Shown here piece after piece: positions 59,675 through 64,000 of a stretch of 64,000 bases of DNA. Source of the DNA: RPQJ01 sp963754535. Its GTDB lineage: Bacteria > Pseudomonadota > Gammaproteobacteria > Steroidobacterales > Steroidobacteraceae. Every line of letters begins with the position of its first letter. Position 1 is the first letter of the stretch. The stretch spans positions 6,555 through 70,554 of the forward strand of contig CAVWGG010000013.1 in the NCBI GenBank assembly GCA_963754535.1. Reading direction: 5' to 3'. The notes under the pieces are model-generated. The model saw only the letters and a list, made by a program, of their open reading frames with translations, ran no database searches and was not told the DNA's origin. A program made the position numbers and the translations under genes.

Positions 59675-60838
59675 TTGTTCAAGATCCAGACCCTGAACAA
59701 CATCTCGCTGCGCGGCCTCGAGCGCCTGCCGCGCGACCGCTACGAAATCGCGTCGGAACTCGTGCGGCCGGATGCGCTGCTGGTTCGTTCGGCCGACGTG
59801 CACGCGATCGAGATTCCGGCGAGCGTACTGGCGGTGGCCAGGGCGGGCGCCGGCACCAACAACATCCCCGTCGCCAAGCTCAGCCTGCGTGGCATTCCCG
59901 TCTTCAACGCGCCGGGCGCCAACGCCAATGCCGTGAAGGAACTCGTGCTCGCCGGGCTGTTCCTGGCGGCACGCAACATCTGCCAGGCCTGGGGCTACGT
60001 GCGCTCGCTCGAAGGCGACGACCACGCGCTCGAAGTGGCGATGGAGCAGGGCAAGAAGAAATTCGTCGGCTATGAGTTGCCGGGGCGCACGCTCGGCGTG
60101 GTGGGACTCGGCGCCATCGGCGTCGAGGTCGCGAACGCGGCCCTCCACCTCGGCATGAAAGTCCTGGGCTACGACCCGCAGATCACCGTGCAGCGCGCGT
60201 GGCAGCTCTCGTCGGGCGTCGAACAGGCGCTCAGCCTGGACGACCTGTTCTCCCGCTGCGATGCCGTCACGGTCCACGTGCCGCTCAATGACCACACGCG
60301 CGGGTTGGTCAATGCGTCGCGCATCGCGCTCATGCGCAAGGGCAGCGCGGTGCTCAATTTCGCCCGCGGCCAGATCGTCGACGAGGCAGCCGTGCTGGCC
60401 GGTCTCGACAGTGGCCAGCTGAGCGCCTACGTCTGTGACTTTCCGACGAATGCCATCCGGGTTCACCCCAATGCCGTGGCACTGCCTCACCTTGGCGCAT
60501 CGACGGGCGAGGCCGAGGAAAACTGCGCCATCATGGTGGCGGACACGCTCCGCGACTTCCTCGAGACGGGAAACGTCCGCCATTCGGTCAACTTTCCCGA
60601 AGCCGTGCTGCCCCGGGCCGGTGTCAGCCGCCTGGCGATTTCCAACGCCAACGTGCCCAACATGGTCGGCCAGATCTCGACCTGCCTGGCGGACGCCGGC
60701 CTCAACATCGCCGACCTGCTCAACAAGTCGCGGGGCGACATCGCTTACACGCTGATCGACACGGACGCCCCAATCGGGCCGGACGTTGTGGGTAAACTGC
60801 GCGCCATTCCCGGCGTATTGAGCGCCCGCCTGATCTGA
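59675..60838 (+). CDS. serA: D-3-phosphoglycerate dehydrogenase
   Basis: A 387-residue short-type SerA. TTG 59675 with AGGGGA at 5 bases is the start: LFKIQTLNNISLRGLERLP. Rossmann motif LGVVGLGAIGVEVAN; Arg/Glu/His region LNFARGQIVDEAAV and LPHLGASTGEAEENCA; C-terminal ACT domain (RLAISNANVPNMVGQISTCL) that may sense serine. Most Gammaproteobacteria have pheA directly after serC, so serA is an insertion into the block here. Confidence 0.92.
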   Translation: MFKIQTLNNISLRGLERLPRDRYEIASELVRPDALLVRSADVHAIEIPASVLAVARAGAGTNNIPVAKLSLRGIPVFNAPGANANAVKELVLAGLFLAARNICQAWGYVRSLEGDDHALEVAMEQGKKKFVGYELPGRTLGVVGLGAIGVEVANAALHLGMKVLGYDPQITVQRAWQLSSGVEQALSLDDLFSRCDAVTVHVPLNDHTRGLVNASRIALMRKGSAVLNFARGQIVDEAAVLAGLDSGQLSAYVCDFPTNAIRVHPNAVALPHLGASTGEAEENCAIMVADTLRDFLETGNVRHSVNFPEAVLPRAGVSRLAISNANVPNMVGQISTCLADAGLNIADLLNKSRGDIAYTLIDTDAPIGPDVVGKLRAIPGVLSARLI

Positions 60839-60865
60839 CCAAGCCGACACGACCTGACCCGAACC

Positions 60866-62005
60866 ATGGCCAAGACGAAGCGACCCCGGACCTCAACTGC
60901 ACTCCCTGCCCTGACGGTGCCGCTCGAACAGATCCGCGAGCGCATCGACAGCGTCGACGCACAGCTGCATGCGCTGATCAACGAGCGCGCAAAACTCGCG
61001 CAGCAAGTCGGCGTGTCGAAGCACGCGGCCGGCCACACCGTCGATTTCTACCGTCCTGAACGCGAGTCGCAGGTGCTGCGCCTGGCGCTGAAGCGCAACC
61101 AGGATGAGGGTGGCCCCCTGCGTGACGAAGAGGTCCTGCGGCTCTTCCGCGAGATCATGTCCGCGTGCCTCGCGCAGCAGAACGCGCTCAAGATCGGTTA
61201 CCTCGGCCCGGAAGGCACGTTCACGCAGCAGGCGGTGCTGAAGTACTTCGGGCATTCGGTGCGGCCGCTGCCGCTGACGTCGGTCGAGGAAGTCTTCCAC
61301 GAGGTGGAATCCGGCGCCGCAGACTTCGGCGTCGTGCCGATCGAGAACTCGACGGAAGGCACCGTCAACAACACGCTCGACATGTTCCTGACCTCGCCGC
61401 TCAAGATCATCGGCGAGGTGGAGCTGCGCATCCACCAGAACCTGATGGGACGCATGACGATGCTCGGCGACATTCGCCGCGTGTGCGGTCACCCGCAATC
61501 GCTGGCGCAGTGCCGCGGCTGGCTGCAGGAACACATGCCCGGCGTGGAGCGCGTGACCGTCAGCAGCAATGCCGAAGGTGCGCGTCGTGCGCGCGACGAG
61601 GAAGGCACCGCGGCGATTGCCGGCGCGGCGGCCGCAGAAGTCTATGGCCTGAACCTGCTCGTGCCGGAGGTCGAGGACCGCCCCGACAACACGACGCGCT
61701 TCCTCGTGATCGGCCGCAAGGCCGCAAGCCCGGGCGAGGCCGACAAGACGACGCTGCTCGTGTCGGCTGCGAAAACCGATGCGCCCGGCGCGTTGTATCG
61801 ACTGCTCGAGCCGTTGGCGCAGAACGGTATCAGCCTGACGCGCATCGAATCGCGCCCGTCCCGCAAGAAGAAATGGGACTACGTGTTCTTCATCGACGTC
61901 GAGGGCCATGCCGAACGCGAGCCGCTGGCCACGGCGCTGGCCGAGCTCAAGCGTCGCGCATCGTTGTATCGCGTGGTCGGCGCGTATCCCAAAGCCATCC
62001 TCTGA
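60866..62005 (+). CDS. pheA: Chorismate mutase/prephenate dehydratase
   Basis: A 379-residue bifunctional P-protein. Chorismate mutase (residues about 18-105): LEQIRERIDSVDAQLHALIN and FYRPERESQVL. Prephenate dehydratase: IGYLGPEGTFTQQA, VPIENSTEGTVNNTLD and the TRF motif in NTTRFLVIG. ACT domain at the end: GALYRLLEPLAQNGISLTRI and ESRP, the phenylalanine-binding site. It overlaps no neighbour; aroA follows after 23 bases. Confidence 0.96.
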   Translation: MAKTKRPRTSTALPALTVPLEQIRERIDSVDAQLHALINERAKLAQQVGVSKHAAGHTVDFYRPERESQVLRLALKRNQDEGGPLRDEEVLRLFREIMSACLAQQNALKIGYLGPEGTFTQQAVLKYFGHSVRPLPLTSVEEVFHEVESGAADFGVVPIENSTEGTVNNTLDMFLTSPLKIIGEVELRIHQNLMGRMTMLGDIRRVCGHPQSLAQCRGWLQEHMPGVERVTVSSNAEGARRARDEEGTAAIAGAAAAEVYGLNLLVPEVEDRPDNTTRFLVIGRKAASPGEADKTTLLVSAAKTDAPGALYRLLEPLAQNGISLTRIESRPSRKKKWDYVFFIDVEGHAEREPLATALAELKRRASLYRVVGAYPKAIL

Positions 62006-62028
62006 GCACCTTCGAGCGATCCTCCGCG

Positions 62029-63327
62029 ATGACCTCGTACCTCGTTGAACCGGCCGACAGCGTTGCCGGGGAAGTTACCGTCCCGGGTGACAAGTCGGTT
62101 TCGCATCGCGCCGTGATGTTCGGCGCGCTCGCGGACGGTCGCACGCACGTCACTGGGTTCCTTGAAGGCGAAGACTGCCTCTCCACGATGAAGGCCGTCG
62201 CGCATCTCGGCGTCCACGTCGAACGGCCGGGTCCCGGTGAAGTCATCGTCGACGGCGTCGGCCTGCGCGGCTTGCGCGCGCCCACGGCCGCGCTCGACAT
62301 GGGCAATGCCGGAACCGCCATGCGACTCTTCATGGGCCTGCTCAGCGCGCAGCCGTTCGATTCCGAGCTCATCGGTGACGCATCGCTGATGCGACGACCG
62401 ATGGAGCGAGCCGCCAAGCCGCTGCGGGCCATGGGTGCCCGCATCGAAACTCAGGATGGCAAACCGCCGGTGCGAATTTTCGGCGGACAGCAGCTGCAGG
62501 GCATCCGCTACGCAATGCCCGTCGCCAGCGCGCAGGTGAAATCAGCGGTGCTGCTCGCGGGGTTGTACGCGACAGGCGAGACCACGGTGGTCGAGCCGGC
62601 GGTCACGCGCGATCACACCGAACGCATGCTCCAGAGCTTCGGTTGCGACGTCCGCGCACGCGACGGCGTGGTGACACTCGCGGCGCCCAGGTCGCTGCAG
62701 GCGGCGAACATCCGCGTGCCGGGCGACATCTCGTCGGCCGCGTTCTTCCTGGTCGCCGCGTGCCTCGGCGCGCGCGAGCCGTTTACAATCCGCGACGTCG
62801 GCGTGAACCCGACGCGCACCGGCATCCTCGAGATGCTGGCGCTGATGGGCGCCGACCTGCGCCTGGTCAACCACCGCAGCTTCGGCATGGAGCCGGTGGC
62901 CGACATCGAAGTGCGCCCGTCGCAGCTCAAGGGCGCGCGCATTCCTGAACGGCTGGTGCCGCTCGCGATCGACGAGTTTCCGGCGCTGTTCGTCGCTGCC
63001 GCGTGTGCGGAAGGGGAGACCCTCGTCACGGGCGCCGAGGAATTGCGCGTCAAGGAAAGCGACCGCATCGCGGCCATGGCGCGCGGCTTCGACGTACTGG
63101 GCGTGCAGCACGAAGTGCTGCCGGACGGCATGCGCATCGTCGGCGGCCAGCCTTTCGGTGGCGGCACCATCGACAGTCGCGGCGATCACCGCATCGCGAT
63201 GGCATTCGCTGTCGCGAGCCTTCGCGCAACCGCGCCGATCACGATACTCGACGTCGCTAACGTCTCCACCACGTTTCCTGGCTTCGACCTGCTCGCCAAC
63301 AGCGTTGGCTTGCGAGGTAGGGGTTAG
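62029..63327 (+). CDS. aroA: 3-phosphoshikimate 1-carboxyvinyltransferase (EPSP synthase)
   Basis: A 432-residue EPSP synthase: VPGDKSVSHRAVMFGALADG, LDMGNAGTAMRLFMGLLSAQ (the glyphosate-contact loop region), MRRPMERAAKPLRAMGA, and the catalytic Asp/Glu blocks IDEFPALFVAAA and LRVKESDRIAAMARG. ATG 62029 fits the family N terminus. The last codons (Arg-Gly, TAG) are part of the TTAGGGG array, so the stop codon is supplied by the repeat. Confidence 0.96.
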   Translation: MTSYLVEPADSVAGEVTVPGDKSVSHRAVMFGALADGRTHVTGFLEGEDCLSTMKAVAHLGVHVERPGPGEVIVDGVGLRGLRAPTAALDMGNAGTAMRLFMGLLSAQPFDSELIGDASLMRRPMERAAKPLRAMGARIETQDGKPPVRIFGGQQLQGIRYAMPVASAQVKSAVLLAGLYATGETTVVEPAVTRDHTERMLQSFGCDVRARDGVVTLAAPRSLQAANIRVPGDISSAAFFLVAACLGAREPFTIRDVGVNPTRTGILEMLALMGADLRLVNHRSFGMEPVADIEVRPSQLKGARIPERLVPLAIDEFPALFVAAACAEGETLVTGAEELRVKESDRIAAMARGFDVLGVQHEVLPDGMRIVGGQPFGGGTIDSRGDHRIAMAFAVASLRATAPITILDVANVSTTFPGFDLLANSVGLRGRG

Positions 63328-63348
63328 GGGATAGGGGTTAGGGGTTAG
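63318..63348 (+). repeat. TTAGGGG heptamer array, short arm
   Basis: About four units of TTAGGGG (one variant, ATAGGGG) run from the end of aroA. The G-runs of four bases, four times over, could form a G-quadruplex in the plus-strand RNA or DNA. The array is inverted relative to the longer one at 63457. Confidence 0.9.
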
Positions 63349-63456
63349 TCGGAGCGGAGGTTCTGTCTGTTCCGACACTTCGATTCCTACCGCAACCTCG
63401 CCTGCCGAATACTGAATAATGGCTCGGTTCTCAATGTTGTAACTGCACCTCCGACT

Positions 63457-63543
63457 ACCCTAACCCCTAACCCCTAACCCCTAACCCCTAACCCCTAACC
63501 CCTAACCCCTAACCCCTAACCCCTAACCCCTAACCCCTAACCC
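63457..63543 (+). repeat. CCCCTAA heptamer array, long arm (about 12 units)
   Basis: About 12 perfect CCCCTAA units fill 63457-63543. It is the reverse complement of the short arm; together with partly matching flanks (GTCGGAG near 63348 against CTCCGAC near 63448) it could fold into one long stem around a spacer of about 85 bases. The array ends three bases before the cmk start. Confidence 0.95.
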
Positions 63544-63546
63544 TCC

Positions 63547-64000
63547 TTGATCCCCGTCATCACCATCGACGGCCCCAGCGGCTCCGGCAAGGGCACCATC
63601 GCCCGCCGGGTTGCCACCGCACTGGGCTTTCACCTGCTCGACAGCGGCGCCCTGTACCGGCTGGTGGCCCTCGCGGGCAGCCAGCAGGGTGTCGCCGCCG
63701 ACGACCAGGAAGGCCATGCCGCAGTCGCCCTGGCGCTCGACGTGCAGTTCGGGATGGACGAGGCCGGGGAGGAGCGGATCCTGCTGGCCGGGACCGACGT
63801 CACCCGCGCCATTCGTACCGAAACGGCCGGGGCCGAGGCCTCCAGGGTCGCGGCAATGCCGCCTGTACGGTCCGCTTTGCTCGACCGGCAACACGCTTTT
63901 GCCCAGCCGCCGGGCCTGGTTGCCGACGGCCGTGACATGGGTACCGTGGTTTTCCCCGGGGCGCCGCTCAAGATCTACCTGACGGCAAGCCCGGAGGAAC
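63547..64000 (+). CDS. cmk: Cytidylate kinase (3' end outside window)
   Basis: The frame from TTG 63547 is open to the window edge (151 codons). LIPVITIDGPSGSGKGTIAR is the Cmk N terminus with its P-loop, HLLDSGALYRLVAL is the substrate region, and VADGRDMGTVVFPGA is the DGRDxGT motif. It phosphorylates CMP and dCMP. The usual order aroA-cmk-rpsA is kept. No ribosome-binding site is visible: the heptamer array and a TCC occupy that position, so translation may be weak, coupled or regulated. Confidence 0.9.
   Translation, partial: MIPVITIDGPSGSGKGTIARRVATALGFHLLDSGALYRLVALAGSQQGVAADDQEGHAAVALALDVQFGMDEAGEERILLAGTDVTRAIRTETAGAEASRVAAMPPVRSALLDRQHAFAQPPGLVADGRDMGTVVFPGAPLKIYLTASPEE

Noticed and set aside
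63318..63543. Real chromosome end (linear replicon telomere)
   Set aside because: The conserved aroA-cmk order continues straight through the arrays, so the sequence is internal.

Overview
The window is 64 kb of GC-rich, densely packed bacterial chromosome. The gene order yciK, mupP, ubiG, methylthioadenosine deaminase, gyrA, serC, pheA, aroA, cmk, together with yciO-trpS-scpA-scpB-rluB, is typical of Gammaproteobacteria. The base composition suggests a Xanthomonadales/Nevskiales-like lineage; this placement is inference from order and composition only. No rRNA, tRNA, insertion sequence or CRISPR array was found.

Layout. 1-10 kb: metabolic and stress genes (a PAP2 phosphatase cut by the window edge, an arginase-family enzyme, SelO, a thioesterase, an M1 aminopeptidase) and a compact bufferin operon bufA-bufB-bufC for a modified, copper-chelating periplasmic peptide. 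10-21 kb: thrA-thrB-thrC followed on the same strand by a NERD-domain protein, then a two-gene unit of a SIR2-like/TIR protein and a STAND NTPase with a membrane segment. That pair looks like an NAD-depleting conflict system and is preceded by a 12-codon upstream ORF. 21-39 kb: an M20 peptidase, TatD, a MacAB-like export system split over four genes, a YgjP-type peptidase, tryptophan dioxygenase, DAHP synthase, a peroxiredoxin, a trio of small and large membrane proteins, etfBA, rsgA, an M48 peptidase and orn.

39.1-43.4 kb is a visibly more AT-rich accessory island. A secreted protein made of 53 octapeptide units DAIIGTGK lies between two paralogous helix-turn-helix-like proteins that I assign to DUF6502. 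It has a shared bidirectional terminator and a strong promoter flanked by two related operator-like palindromes. The array carries one extra base that breaks the reading frame. This cluster is the best candidate here for an undescribed system.

43.5-64 kb returns to core genes: a frameshifted parvulin lipoprotein gene, BolA, YciI, YciB, YciO, a TrpRS with a probable iron-sulfur cysteine set, scpAB, an RluB homologue that has lost its catalytic aspartate, a YciK-mupP-ubiG-deaminase block, and gyrA-serC-serA-pheA-aroA-cmk. Between aroA and cmk are telomere-like heptamer arrays (TTAGGGG facing about 12 CCCCTAA units). They supply the aroA stop codon and occupy the cmk ribosome-binding position. 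The serC, serA, pheA and aroA genes form a serine/aromatic amino acid block that is linked in pathway terms to the DAHP synthase at 29.4 kb.
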